DNA of 64,000 nt from Ancrocorticia sp047501485 (GTDB lineage: Bacteria; Actinomycetota; Actinomycetes; Actinomycetales; Actinomycetaceae): assembly GCA_047501485.1 (NCBI GenBank), contig JAZDRN010000001.1:620001-684000 (forward strand). Reading direction: 5' to 3'. The notes below the pieces were generated by a model. The model did no database searches and had not been told where the DNA came from. It saw only the letters and a program-made list of their open reading frames with translations. A program made the position numbers and the translations under genes. This document shows, piece by piece, positions 34,730-43,502 of this stretch. The first letter of the stretch is position 1. Each line of letters opens with the position of its first letter.

Positions 34730-36088
34730 ATGAAATTGACGATCATCGGGGGCGGCGGTTTTCGCGTGCCACAAATCGTGGAAGCACTCGGGCGGCGCCC
34801 CGCCGGAGAGATCGATGTGACCGAGATCTGCCTCTATGACGTCTCCGCCGAGCGCCTGGCCGTGATGATGTCGGTACTGGAACAGCTTCCGGTTGCCCGC
34901 AAGCCGCGTATCCTCCCCGAGAGCGATATGGGCAGGGCCGTTCGGGACGCCGATTTCGTCTTTTCCGCGATCCGCGTGGCCGGTACCGAGGGACGGGTGA
35001 TGGATGAACTCATTCCCCTGCGTCACGGCGTGCTGGGGCAGGAGACCGTCGGGCCCGGCGGCTACGCGTACGCGATGAGAACGATCCCGGTCGCGCTCGA
35101 GCTGGCCAGGGCCATCAAGGAGAATGCGCCTTCCGCGTGGGTCATCAACTTCACCAACCCGGCGGGGATCATCACCCAGGCGATGAGACAGGTGCTCGGC
35201 AACCGGGTCATCGGCATCTGCGATACCCCGATAGGCCTGGTGCGCAGGGCGGCGCGAGTACTGGGCGAGCGGGAAGCCGGACTGGACTATGACTACGTGG
35301 GGCTCAACCATCTGGGCTGGCTGCGATCGGTGGTCCGGGATGGCGAGGATCTATTGCCGGGTCTTCTCGCCAACCCGCGGCTGCTCAGCCAGATGGAGGA
35401 GGCGCGGCTCATCGGCCTGGACTGGGTACAAGAGCTGGGCATGATTCCCAACGAATACCTCTTCTACTTCTACCGCAATCGCGAGGCCATCGAACAGATC
35501 CTTGGCGAGGAGAAGACCCGCGGTCAGTTCCTCTGCGACCAGCAGCGGGCCTTCTACCGGGCCGCGCTCGAGGAGATGGCGCATGCGGGCGAACTCTGGA
35601 ACGGAGCGCACCGTGAGCGAGAAGAGACCTACATGGCGGAGGCACGCGACGTGGCCGGCGATGGCGCGCGCGATGAGGCCGATCTGGATGGCGGATACCA
35701 GGAAGTCGCCCTGGATCTGATGAGTGCGCTATCTGGAAGCAGACCCGCCCGGATGATCCTCGGTGTGGCGAATGCGGAGAGCGGCGCGCGAGCCATTCCC
35801 GCCCTCTCGGACGATGCGGTGATCGAGATCCCCTGCCGTGTAGACGAACACGGACCCGTGCCGGTTGCGATAGCCCCGCTCGGCGGGACCGAACTCGGCC
35901 TGATCATGCAGGTCAAGGCGTGCGAGAACTACGTGATCGATGCGGTGAGGTCCAAGGATCCGGGCAAGGGATGGCGAGCGCTGGCCTCGCATCCGCTGGT
36001 GGATTCCATCGACGTCGCCAAGGCGATCTTCGACGAGTACTGTGCCGCAATCCCCGAGGTTGCCGCTGTTTTCGAGAATAAGGAGTAA
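34730..36088 (+). CDS. GH4 6-phospho-beta-glucosidase-like enzyme
   Basis: This 452-aa protein is a glycoside hydrolase family 4 member, which needs NAD+ and a divalent metal. The N-terminal MKLTIIGGGGFRVPQI is the dinucleotide loop; FTNPAGIIT, GICDTPIG (metal-binding Cys) and GLNHLGW (metal-binding His) are family hallmarks. The wording is closest to 6-phospho-beta-glucosidases (ChbF/CelF/LicH). ATG 34730 has GGAGG about 10 bases upstream. A PIG-L deacetylase gene follows 4 bases later, which hints at N-acetylated disaccharide phosphates (chitobiose type) as substrate. Confidence 0.88.
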   Translation: MKLTIIGGGGFRVPQIVEALGRRPAGEIDVTEICLYDVSAERLAVMMSVLEQLPVARKPRILPESDMGRAVRDADFVFSAIRVAGTEGRVMDELIPLRHGVLGQETVGPGGYAYAMRTIPVALELARAIKENAPSAWVINFTNPAGIITQAMRQVLGNRVIGICDTPIGLVRRAARVLGEREAGLDYDYVGLNHLGWLRSVVRDGEDLLPGLLANPRLLSQMEEARLIGLDWVQELGMIPNEYLFYFYRNREAIEQILGEEKTRGQFLCDQQRAFYRAALEEMAHAGELWNGAHREREETYMAEARDVAGDGARDEADLDGGYQEVALDLMSALSGSRPARMILGVANAESGARAIPALSDDAVIEIPCRVDEHGPVPVAIAPLGGTELGLIMQVKACENYVIDAVRSKDPGKGWRALASHPLVDSIDVAKAIFDEYCAAIPEVAAVFENKE

Positions 36089-36092
36089 TCCG

Positions 36093-36797
36093 TTGGAGCA
36101 TGAAAGAGTCCTCGGCGTCTTCGCGCATCCGGACGACGCCGACGTGGGTTCCGGGGGCACCCTTGCGCACCTGGCCGCTGAGGGCGCGTCCGTCAGCATC
36201 GTCGTTGCGACATTGGGTGGGGCCGGGGGCTTCTGCGCCGAGGGGCAGGACAGGATCTCCGACGTGCGCAGGCAAGAGCAGCTCGATTCCGCCGCGGACC
36301 TCGGCATCGAGAGCGTCAACTTCCTGGGATACATCGACGGCGAGTTGAGGCCCACCGTTGATGTGGTGCGTGACATCGTCGCCCAGATCCGGATCCATCG
36401 TCCGACTCTCGTGGTGACCATGTCTCCCGAGCACAACTGGACCAGCGTATCCGCGAGCCATCCCGACCATCGTGCCGTGGGGGAGGCCACTATCCAGGCC
36501 GTCTATCCCGCCGCGCGCAATCCCTTCGCCTTCCGGGAGCTGCTGGGAGCGGGGCTGGAGCCGTGGACGGTGGAGGAGATCTGGCTTCAGGGGCACCAGC
36601 AGCCGAACTACTTCTTCGAGCTCAGCGCCCAGGACATGGAGAAGAAGTTGAGCGCGGTGGCGCGCCACGAGAGCCAGTTCGAGGATACGGACGCGACGGT
36701 CCAATACGTGCGCGAGGTCTCGCGCCAATGCGCTGTGAGCGGCGGACTCGGCACCGATCGTTTCGCCGAGGACTTCCTCCGTTATTCCGCCAAATGA
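36093..36797 (+). CDS. PIG-L family N-deacetylase
   Basis: This 234-aa protein has the PIG-L zinc motif AHPDDADVGSGG (about 10-21) and the second His site SHPDHRAVGEA (about 127-137). PIG-L enzymes remove acetyl groups from GlcNAc-containing compounds or related amino sugars. TTG 36093 has AAGGAG 7 bases upstream and overlaps nothing, whereas earlier in-frame starts would lie inside the GH4 gene. It is coupled closely with the GH4 gene, so deacetylation before glycoside cleavage is a reasonable inference. Confidence 0.82.
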   Translation: MEHERVLGVFAHPDDADVGSGGTLAHLAAEGASVSIVVATLGGAGGFCAEGQDRISDVRRQEQLDSAADLGIESVNFLGYIDGELRPTVDVVRDIVAQIRIHRPTLVVTMSPEHNWTSVSASHPDHRAVGEATIQAVYPAARNPFAFRELLGAGLEPWTVEEIWLQGHQQPNYFFELSAQDMEKKLSAVARHESQFEDTDATVQYVREVSRQCAVSGGLGTDRFAEDFLRYSAK

Positions 36798-36813
36798 CGG
36801 CTATCGGCTCCCG

Positions 36814-36856
36814 TTCCCGCCCTCGAGGAAACTGCCTCTGTCGTCGAGGGTGGGAA
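36814..36856 (+). terminator. Hairpin after the GH4/PIG-L operon
   Basis: Thirteen-base arms TTCCCGCCCTCGA (36814-36826) and TCGAGGGTGGGAA (36844-36856) pair with one G-U. The loop is 17 bases. There is no T run. Confidence 0.5.
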
Positions 36857-36922
36857 TAGGGGCGAGGCCCCGCAAGCGGCGATCCGGCCGGGCCCTAACA
36901 GGAAGTATCCGGCTTGGGACGA

Positions 36923-36928
36923 TATCAT
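36923..36928 (+). promoter_or_regulatory. Leaderless -10 hexamer for lytic transglycosylase
   Basis: TATCAT is followed by seven bases and the GTG at 36936. No Shine-Dalgarno sequence is present. Confidence 0.45.
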
Positions 36929-36935
36929 CGCCCCT

Positions 36936-37613
36936 GTGACGAAACGACTTCACGCATCTCTGTCAATCGCCGCATTGCTCCTGGCCGGCTGTGCACCCGA
37001 CATGTCGACGTCAGGCACCGAACTCACCTACCCGGAGGCTCCGCCCCAGCAGGTTCCGGACCTGGGCGATCCGGACTGGATCGGGCGGACAGCCGAGCGC
37101 ACCCGCATCCCCGCGCGGGCGGTGGAAGCCTATGCGAGGGCCTCCGCAGAGCTTTCCGAGACCATGCCCGAGTGCGGGATCGGCTGGAACACATTGGCGG
37201 GGATCGGTGCCACCGAATCGCGCCACGGCAGCCACGGAGACTCTGAACTCGACGATGACGGCGTCGTCTCGCCGCCCATCATCGGCGTCGCATTGGACGG
37301 AAGCGGGGCGGTGGCGGAGGTCCGAGACACCGACGGCGGCAGGTACGACGGCGACACCGAATGGGATCGCGCCGTGGGCCCGATGCAGTTCATCCCCGAG
37401 ACCTGGGAGTATTACGCGCAGGACGGCAACGGCGATGGCGTCGCCGATCCGCACCAGATCGACGACGCCGCCCTGACCGCCGGCGTGATGCTGTGCCAGC
37501 GAGGTGGCGATCTCACGACGGACGAGGGCTGGAATGACGCCGTCCTCGCCTATAACCAGTCCCTCAGCTATGTCAACGTGGTGGCGGACAGGGCAGAGCG
37601 ATACGTGGAGTGA
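36936..37613 (+). CDS. Lipoprotein lytic transglycosylase
   Basis: This 225-aa protein has a lipoprotein signal (lipobox LAGC, Cys about residue 19) and a lytic murein transglycosylase domain. The catalytic Glu lies in LAGIGATESRHG (about 92), with the later motifs AVGPMQFIPETWEYYAQDGNGDG and LAYNQSLSYV. It should cleave glycan strands of peptidoglycan to anhydro-muropeptides at the cell surface. The layout is that of MltB-like actinobacterial enzymes. Confidence 0.85.
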   Translation: MTKRLHASLSIAALLLAGCAPDMSTSGTELTYPEAPPQQVPDLGDPDWIGRTAERTRIPARAVEAYARASAELSETMPECGIGWNTLAGIGATESRHGSHGDSELDDDGVVSPPIIGVALDGSGAVAEVRDTDGGRYDGDTEWDRAVGPMQFIPETWEYYAQDGNGDGVADPHQIDDAALTAGVMLCQRGGDLTTDEGWNDAVLAYNQSLSYVNVVADRAERYVE

Positions 37614-37644
37614 GCGTGCTTGATCGACCTCGGTACACGGCCGC

Positions 37645-38373
37645 CTATCCGTCCCGTCGGATGAGCGTGCCTGAACCGGCGGCGAGCGCCAGTGCCACCC
37701 ACACCGCAAGGGCCGCTATCGCCTGCCACGGTGTCAGCATCTGTCCGGCACTCGCGGAATCGGCGATATAGAGCGACCTACCCGCCTCACTCGGCAGCCA
37801 GTGCGCGTATGTCGTCACGCTGACGAGCAACGGTGGAAGCAGAAGCAGGAGAGACAGGCTCGCGACGAGCGAGGCCGCCAGGGAGCGCGCGAGTAGCGCG
37901 ATTCCATAGGAGATCATTCCGGCGCACACGAGATAGGCCGCCACCCCCGCCAACGGTTTCACTTCCGAAACCCGGGGAAGAAGGCTCTCGCCCTGTCCGA
38001 AGATCCCCGCCGTGCATCGCGCCGTCAATATCACGAGCACCGCCAGCGCTACCTGCGCCGCTGCGAGCGCGGTGGTCTTGCCGGCCAGGAGGCGAGCACG
38101 GTTCGGCGTCGCCCGCAGGGTGGTCGACATCTGCGACCCGGTGTACTCCTGCGTGAAGGCGAGGATTCCGAGGAGTATGGGCCCCAACTGGAGGAAGGGA
38201 ACCATCTGGATGACGGTCTCAAGCGCGGAGGAGGAGGCCGAGTTCGCCAGCGCCCCCGCGATGACTATCGAGCCGGTAACGGTGACGATGGCCGTCATGG
38301 TCACCGCCGGTAGGGTCCGGAGCTTACCGGCTTCGGCCGAGACGACGTTCTTCAATCCCATCGCCCCGCTCAC
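37645..38373 (-). CDS. ABC-2-type exporter permease, second subunit
   Basis: The product (242 aa) has about six transmembrane helices: AVTMTAIVTVTGSIVIAGAL, MVPFLQLGPILLGILAF, AALAAAQVALAVLVILTA and three more. EYTGSQMSTTLRATPNRARLL after the second helix is typical of ABC-2 permeases. GTG 38373 overlaps the stop of the previous permease gene (GTGA) with a GAGG site; ATG 38361 is possible. It is the last gene of a three-gene exporter operon. Confidence 0.8.
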   Translation of the reverse strand: MSGAMGLKNVVSAEAGKLRTLPAVTMTAIVTVTGSIVIAGALANSASSSALETVIQMVPFLQLGPILLGILAFTQEYTGSQMSTTLRATPNRARLLAGKTTALAAAQVALAVLVILTARCTAGIFGQGESLLPRVSEVKPLAGVAAYLVCAGMISYGIALLARSLAASLVASLSLLLLLPPLLVSVTTYAHWLPSEAGRSLYIADSASAGQMLTPWQAIAALAVWVALALAAGSGTLIRRDG

Positions 38374-39161
38374 CCGTCTGACCTCACGAATACGATCGTT
38401 GCGGCGGCGAGCAACCCGATTGCCCATATGGCCATCACGATTGCTCCCGGTAGCGGATCCGGGCCCTCCTGCGGCCCCAAGCCGATACCGCTGAAGAGAT
38501 TCCGGCCCGCCATGTCCGGGAGCCAGTTGGCCAGCGACGTCACTTTCGTCAGCAGGAAGGAGAAGGACACGAGCGAGCTGTTGACGATCAGGAAGACGAG
38601 GGGGATGAGGACCCCGCGGGTCAGCGCGGCTATCGCCAGGGCGATCAGACCCATGAGAATCCAATAGAGGCTTCCCTGCAGCGCGCGAGTGATCGCGTCT
38701 GCAACAGTGACCGTTTCGGTTCCGGCGCCGCCGATCACCAGGTGAGCCGCGGCGGCGCATACGGGGAACATGATGGCGGCCATGAGGACCACGAGAACCA
38801 CGGTGACGAACGACTTCGCAACCATCAGGGTGCTGCGGCCCGGCACAGCGCGAAGGCTGGTGAGGATCTGCCTGGAACCGCCGGATTCCGCGCTGTCGGC
38901 CGTGTACTCGCTGCCCATGATCATGACGGCGATGATGACCGCGCCAACGGTCCCCAGCGGCATGATGGCGAAGACCGTCTCGAAGGTGGAGGTGTCGGCG
39001 AGGCGCGAGACGTCCCCCGAACCCACCGCCGATCGTACGGTGACGGCGTTGAGCACGCAGATCGCGAGGCTTGCGAACACCCCGACTCCCAGACCGGCCC
39101 ACACCCCCGGTAGCGTGAGGGCTTTGCGGAATTCTCCGGCCACGGTGTGCATCAGGGTCAT
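38370..39161 (-). CDS. ABC-2-type exporter permease, first subunit
   Basis: This 263-aa protein has about six transmembrane helices and the ABC-2 segment GSEYTADSAESGGSRQILTSLRAVPGRSTLMVAK, which parallels the matching segment in the next gene. The two permeases probably form a heterodimer. The ATG overlaps the stop of the ATPase gene (39158-39161). Confidence 0.8.
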   Translation of the reverse strand: MTLMHTVAGEFRKALTLPGVWAGLGVGVFASLAICVLNAVTVRSAVGSGDVSRLADTSTFETVFAIMPLGTVGAVIIAVMIMGSEYTADSAESGGSRQILTSLRAVPGRSTLMVAKSFVTVVLVVLMAAIMFPVCAAAAHLVIGGAGTETVTVADAITRALQGSLYWILMGLIALAIAALTRGVLIPLVFLIVNSSLVSFSFLLTKVTSLANWLPDMAGRNLFSGIGLGPQEGPDPLPGAIVMAIWAIGLLAAATIVFVRSDG

Positions 39162-39877
39162 CGTGTGTCTCCTTCACCGGAGACGAGCTGGAAGAAGGCC
39201 GTCTCGAGGTCCTTGTATCCGGACGTCACCTCCGCCAGGGTCCCACTCGCCCTGGTGCGTCCGGTTGCGATGACGACGACGTCGTCCGCTATCTCGGCCA
39301 CCTCGGACATGAGATGGCTGGAGAGCAGTACGGTCCCGCCCGCCTCGGCATGGCGGCGCAGCAAGCCGCGCAGCCACCTGATGCCCTCCGGATCGAGCCC
39401 ATTGACGGGTTCGTCGAGCACGAGAATATCCGGTTGCCCCAGTAGCGCCGTGGCGATTCCCAGACGTTGGCCCATGCCAAGCGAGTAGTCGCCCACCTTC
39501 ATTTTCGCGGAATCGGCCAGACCGACCTCTTCGAGAACCTCGGGCACCCGGGAACGGGGTATTCCGTTGGCGCTGGCAACCCAGTGCAGGTGATTGCGGG
39601 CGCTACGAGAGCGGTGGGCACCGGAACCGTCGAGTACGGAACCCACGCGTCGCAACGGAGAGCGCAACGTGGCGTAGGGCGCTCCATCGATCAGGGCTCT
39701 ACCCGAGGTGGCGTGGTCGATACCGAGCAGGATTCGCAGCGTGGAGGATTTCCCGGCGCCGTTCGCACCCAGGAAGGCCGTGACCCGGCCCGGCTGCGCC
39801 TGGAAACTGATCTCGCTGAGCACGGTTCGCGCCCCATGTTTCTTGGTTAGATTCTCGATTGTGATCATGGGAAACAT
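39158..39877 (-). CDS. ABC exporter ATPase (BcrA/lantibiotic-immunity type)
   Basis: The product (239 aa) has Walker A GANGAGKSS, a degenerate signature YSLGMGQRLGIA in place of LSGGQ, Walker B ILVLDEPVNGLDP and an H-loop SSHLM. The SLGMGQR wording marks the BcrA/NatA group of exporters for peptides and antibiotics. It is divergent from a sensor kinase/response regulator pair, which is the usual arrangement for self-immunity or drug-response transporters. ATG 39868 (MITIENL) is an alternative start. Confidence 0.85.
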   Translation of the reverse strand: MFPMITIENLTKKHGARTVLSEISFQAQPGRVTAFLGANGAGKSSTLRILLGIDHATSGRALIDGAPYATLRSPLRRVGSVLDGSGAHRSRSARNHLHWVASANGIPRSRVPEVLEEVGLADSAKMKVGDYSLGMGQRLGIATALLGQPDILVLDEPVNGLDPEGIRWLRGLLRRHAEAGGTVLLSSHLMSEVAEIADDVVVIATGRTRASGTLAEVTSGYKDLETAFFQLVSGEGDTR

Positions 39878-39972
39878 CGTGCGCTCCAGCCACCGGGAAC
39901 AGATCGACCCGGGGTGGGAATTAGCCCGGAGAACTCAGACCCTGCTCCGATACCCCGGCTCCCACCGCTCAT

Positions 39973-39978
39973 TAGACT
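39973..39978 (+). promoter_or_regulatory. Leaderless -10 hexamer for sensor kinase
   Basis: TAGACT is followed by six bases and the GTG at 39985. No Shine-Dalgarno sequence is present. Confidence 0.5.
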
Positions 39979-39984
39979 CATGGG

Positions 39985-40869
39985 GTGAGCCATGAACGCA
40001 CCCCTGAAGCCGCCACGACGGGTACCGAGAGCCCCGTATGGAAGTCCCGAACCTGGATGAAGGCATCCGGGCTGCTCGCCATTCTCATGCTGTTCCTGCT
40101 GGCCACGGGGTATGACGACGGCGGATCGACGCGGGTTACCGTCACCGTCATCGGTGTCGCCGCGCTACTCGTCATCATCGGGGCGAACTGGCGCACCAGC
40201 CGGCAACGGCGCGTCTATCACCGGGAGCTGACGGAATGGACCGCGGCCCAGGCAGTGCAGGCCGAGCGGATGAGAATCGCTCGCGAGCTGCACGATCTTG
40301 CTTCCCACGGCCTCGGCACAATCACCCTTCGTGCCGCCGCCGGGCGTGTGAGCGGCGAGGCGCCGGGATATCTCCAGGCTCTCGTGGACATCGAGGAGAC
40401 GAGCAGGCAGGCCACCCTGGAACTGCGCCGCATGCTGCGTCTGCTGCGCGGCTCCGCAGGTGTTCCGGTCGAATTCCATCCGGTCGAAGATCTGAGTTCC
40501 CTACCGGAGATCATCTCCGCGGCCGAGGGCAGGAGATTGCGGGTCACCGCGGAGATCGAGGATACGGGCAATCTATCGGCTGGCGCTCAGTTGGCGATCT
40601 GCTCGGTTGTGCGAGAGGGCCTCGTCAACGCGAGCCGGTATGCGGGAGATGCCCTCGTCCACGTTGGCATCGCGCGCCTGGGCGGGCAGATCCGAGTGGA
40701 GATCGCCGATTCCGGACCCCGCGAAGGATGGAGCCGCGCAAGCGGCGCGGGGTATGGTCTGATCGGGTTGCGGGAGAGAATCGCGGTGCTGGGAGGCGAA
40801 GTGGAAACAGGCCGCCGCGATGGAGGTTTCGTCCTCGCGGTCACCATCCCCGGCGAGGACGCCAGATGA
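39985..40869 (+). CDS. HisKA_3-type sensor histidine kinase
   Basis: This 294-aa kinase has two transmembrane helices near the N-terminus (about 31-45 and 53-70) with almost no outer loop, so it probably senses in the membrane. The phospho-acceptor is in ERMRIARELHDLASHGLG (His about 101), and the ATP-binding domain shows VREGLVNASRYA and GYGLIGLRERIAVLGG. It belongs to the NarL-partner group. The short intramembrane sensor and the adjacent exporter genes suggest a signal linked to transporter activity. Confidence 0.85.
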   Translation: MSHERTPEAATTGTESPVWKSRTWMKASGLLAILMLFLLATGYDDGGSTRVTVTVIGVAALLVIIGANWRTSRQRRVYHRELTEWTAAQAVQAERMRIARELHDLASHGLGTITLRAAAGRVSGEAPGYLQALVDIEETSRQATLELRRMLRLLRGSAGVPVEFHPVEDLSSLPEIISAAEGRRLRVTAEIEDTGNLSAGAQLAICSVVREGLVNASRYAGDALVHVGIARLGGQIRVEIADSGPREGWSRASGAGYGLIGLRERIAVLGGEVETGRRDGGFVLAVTIPGEDAR

Positions 40870-41540
40870 ACGGGCAGGCCACTGTCACCACCGTTCTCAT
40901 CGCCGAGGATCAGCTGCTTCTGCGCAAGAGCCTTGCCACCATCATCGACTCGGCTCCGGATCTGCGGGTGATAGGGGAGGCCGAGACGGGCCAGGAAGCG
41001 ATCTCCGTGGCACGCGAGCTTAGCCCTGACGTCATTCTGATGGATATTCGGATGCCCGGCCTCAACGGTATCGATGCGACCGCCGCCATCACCGCCGATC
41101 CCGTGCTCGCGAGTACTCGCGTGCTGATACTGACCATGTTCGAGCTGGACGAATACATCGAAGCCGCGCTGCGAGCGGGAGCGCGAGGATTTCTCCTCAA
41201 GGACGCGGCTCCCGACGTACTGCTCGACGGCATCAGAAGAGTATGCCGTGAGGAGAGGATCTATGCTCCGGCCGTTCTCGAGAAAATGGTCGCCAGTTTC
41301 CTGGATCGCTCCACGAGAGCGCGCGAGAACCCCCGCGCCGTCGCGGGCCTGACGAAACGAGAGATCGAGGTCCTCACGCTCATCGCGCGCGGGCGCTCCA
41401 ACAGTGAGATCGCCGGCGACCTCTTCATCTCCATGGCCACCGTCAAGACCCACATCGGCAATCTCCTGGCAAAAATGCAGGCCCGCGACAGGGCGCAGCT
41501 CGTCATCCTCGCCTACGAGAGCGGTTTGGCCGATAGGTGA
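40866..41540 (+). CDS. NarL/LuxR-type response regulator
   Basis: The product (224 aa) has a receiver domain with the phosphorylation Asp in VILMDIRMPG (about 58), acidic pocket EDQ, and conserved FLLKDAAPD, then a LuxR-type HTH: LTKREIEVLTLIARGRSNSEIAGDLFISMATVKTHIGNLLAKM. Its ATG overlaps the kinase stop. It probably activates or represses the divergent exporter operon. Confidence 0.92.
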   Translation: MNGQATVTTVLIAEDQLLLRKSLATIIDSAPDLRVIGEAETGQEAISVARELSPDVILMDIRMPGLNGIDATAAITADPVLASTRVLILTMFELDEYIEAALRAGARGFLLKDAAPDVLLDGIRRVCREERIYAPAVLEKMVASFLDRSTRARENPRAVAGLTKREIEVLTLIARGRSNSEIAGDLFISMATVKTHIGNLLAKMQARDRAQLVILAYESGLADR

Positions 41541-41558
41541 GGTCGCGGGTGGGCGTGT

Positions 41559-41586
41559 GCTGTGGCTCATGGCTCATGGCCACAGC
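41559..41586. terminator. Hairpin between response regulator and acyltransferase genes
   Basis: GCTGTGGC (41559-41566) and GCCACAGC (41579-41586) flank a 12-base loop made of a GGCTCAT tandem. It lies between convergent genes; there is no T run. Confidence 0.5.
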
Positions 41587-41651
41587 CGGTGTCGCGGCCG
41601 TTAGACTCCCTGGGCCCAAGGATCCCCCGGCGTTACCGTATGCCTGACGCG

Positions 41652-43502
41652 CTATCCCTTCCCGGTGCTCAAGCGGTCGGAGAGCTGCTGGAAAGCACCT
41701 TGGACGGTTTCCGCGAAGAGCTGCGAACCCGGGATATTCGGGTGTGTCTGGTCGGGTTGCAGCATGTCGGGTTGAGCGCTCACCGCCGAGTACCAGTCCG
41801 CGATGATGGCGTTCGGATAGTCCTCGACAATCCGGGCGAGTGCCTCGTTGGCGGGTTTGATGAAGGTGGACGTGCCGTAGAGATTGACGACGACGATCAT
41901 GCGGTCGGGGCCGAGCATGTCGAGGACGCGACGTACGACGGTCTCATCCGGCACTCCCGCGTTGGTGCCGAAATCGATGATGACCGCACGCCTGACGGTG
42001 CCGGCCTCCAGAGCGGAGCCGACGATTCCCTCGGCGTGCTGCCACTGACGATTGGAGACGGCGTCGAGCTGAATGCCGGGAAAGACCGAATTCAGTCCGC
42101 CCGCGCTCGTCACCAGTAGCGAGTCCCCGAAAGCGGTGATCTCCTCTCCTGCCGGGACGGTGAAATCGTTGGCTGTGGGAGGAGCGGGGTTCGTCGGGCT
42201 GTCATCGTCCGTCTTATCGTCGATATGGCGCTGCCCCTCCTCGAGGGCGGACTGAACGGCCGATTGCGGGGGAGCGGTGGCGAGACCGACCGTTGTGCCC
42301 AGCACCAGGAGGAACGAGGCTGCCAGTGCGATCTTGGGTACCCGTCCCGGACCGCGCACGGCCTGCACGGCGCCCATGACGCACGCGCGAAAACCTCGTG
42401 TGCGCACCGGCATCTCCAGGAATCTGTACGACCACCCGGAGATCGCGAGGGTGGCGGCCAACGCCAGGACCCGCACCACCCAGTTCGTCACGGAGTCCAG
42501 AGCGGCGGCCGGAGCCAGTGCGGTGAGAAGAAGGAAGACCGGCCAATGCCACAGGTAGATGCCGTAGGAACGTTCTCCGATCCACACGAGAGGACGCCAC
42601 TGCGCGACCATGAGAACAAAGCGATTGCCCGGAAGGAGGGTGGCGATCAGAAGCGCGGTCAGCAGACTTGCTAGAAACAGGCCTCCGCGGAAGGTGAAGG
42701 ATGAATTCTCGTCCAGGGTCCGCATGAGAGCGACGATGCCGAGCAGTGCCGCCGGGGCCAGGTAGGGGCTGAGCCTGACGAAAAGGGGAGTGCTCAGCCA
42801 GGTGGTTCCCGCCCAGATGAATGCGAGTGCGACTCCGAGAAGGAGGCCGAAGGAGTGGGTGTCCGTACCGTAGTAGACCCTGGTCACCTCTTCGCCCGGG
42901 GTATAGAGCACAGCCATGACGATGGCGGAGAGAACGGCTCCGCCAGCCGCGATGCCTATCCGCCCCTTCCAGGAACGGACCGCGAACATGAGCGCCAGGA
43001 GAAGCAAGGGCCAGAACAGGTAGAACTGCTCTTCGACCGCCAGTGACCAGAAGTGCGCGAAAAGCTGTGGGGATGTGGCGGCGAAATAGGAGGACCCGGC
43101 GAATATCTCCACCCAGTTCGTGGAGAAGGTCAGTGCGCCGATGGTCTGACGGACGATGCCAACGAGAAGGTCGTTGCCCAGGATCAGGCCGAAGGTAATC
43201 GACGTCACGACGACGAGAAGAAGGGCCGGGAGCAGCCGCCGCGCTCTTCGCAGCCAGAATCGTGGGAGGTTGAGCCCTCGCGTCTTGATCAACTCGCGAA
43301 CAAGCAACGTGGTGATGAGGAATCCGGAGACGACGAAGAAGATGTCGACCCCGATGAATCCGCCGGGCAGCGAGGCCGCCCGCAAATGAAAGACGAGTAC
43401 GGCGAGCACAGCCAGGGCTCGCAGCCCGTCCAGTCCATGAATCCGGCGTGGCTGGGGGTGCATGCGGTCCCCGGCGAGGGTGTGATCCTTGACCTCGTTC
43501 AT
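41652..43502 (-). CDS. OafA-type membrane acyltransferase with C-terminal SGNH domain
   Basis: This protein of about 616 aa has an acyltransferase-3 membrane domain with ten or so helices (about 20-380). It starts with RRIHGLDGLRALAVLAVLVFHL (catalytic His) and SGFLITTLLV. A C-terminal SGNH-hydrolase-like domain follows (about 430-610) with FGDSLLV, IDFGTNAG and DQTHPN. Such fusions O-acetylate surface glycans or peptidoglycan. The start is uncertain: ATG 43502 is used, ATG 43463 (MHPQPRR) fits homolog length well, and a GTG at 43529 is open. It is divergent from the secreted FG-GAP/NlpC gene. Confidence 0.85.
   Translation of the reverse strand: MNEVKDHTLAGDRMHPQPRRIHGLDGLRALAVLAVLVFHLRAASLPGGFIGVDIFFVVSGFLITTLLVRELIKTRGLNLPRFWLRRARRLLPALLLVVVTSITFGLILGNDLLVGIVRQTIGALTFSTNWVEIFAGSSYFAATSPQLFAHFWSLAVEEQFYLFWPLLLLALMFAVRSWKGRIGIAAGGAVLSAIVMAVLYTPGEEVTRVYYGTDTHSFGLLLGVALAFIWAGTTWLSTPLFVRLSPYLAPAALLGIVALMRTLDENSSFTFRGGLFLASLLTALLIATLLPGNRFVLMVAQWRPLVWIGERSYGIYLWHWPVFLLLTALAPAAALDSVTNWVVRVLALAATLAISGWSYRFLEMPVRTRGFRACVMGAVQAVRGPGRVPKIALAASFLLVLGTTVGLATAPPQSAVQSALEEGQRHIDDKTDDDSPTNPAPPTANDFTVPAGEEITAFGDSLLVTSAGGLNSVFPGIQLDAVSNRQWQHAEGIVGSALEAGTVRRAVIIDFGTNAGVPDETVVRRVLDMLGPDRMIVVVNLYGTSTFIKPANEALARIVEDYPNAIIADWYSAVSAQPDMLQPDQTHPNIPGSQLFAETVQGAFQQLSDRLSTGKG

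Noticed and set aside
38374..39177. Extension of the second exporter permease frame
   Set aside because: The extra part is a shadow of the first permease gene with very high Arg/His content.
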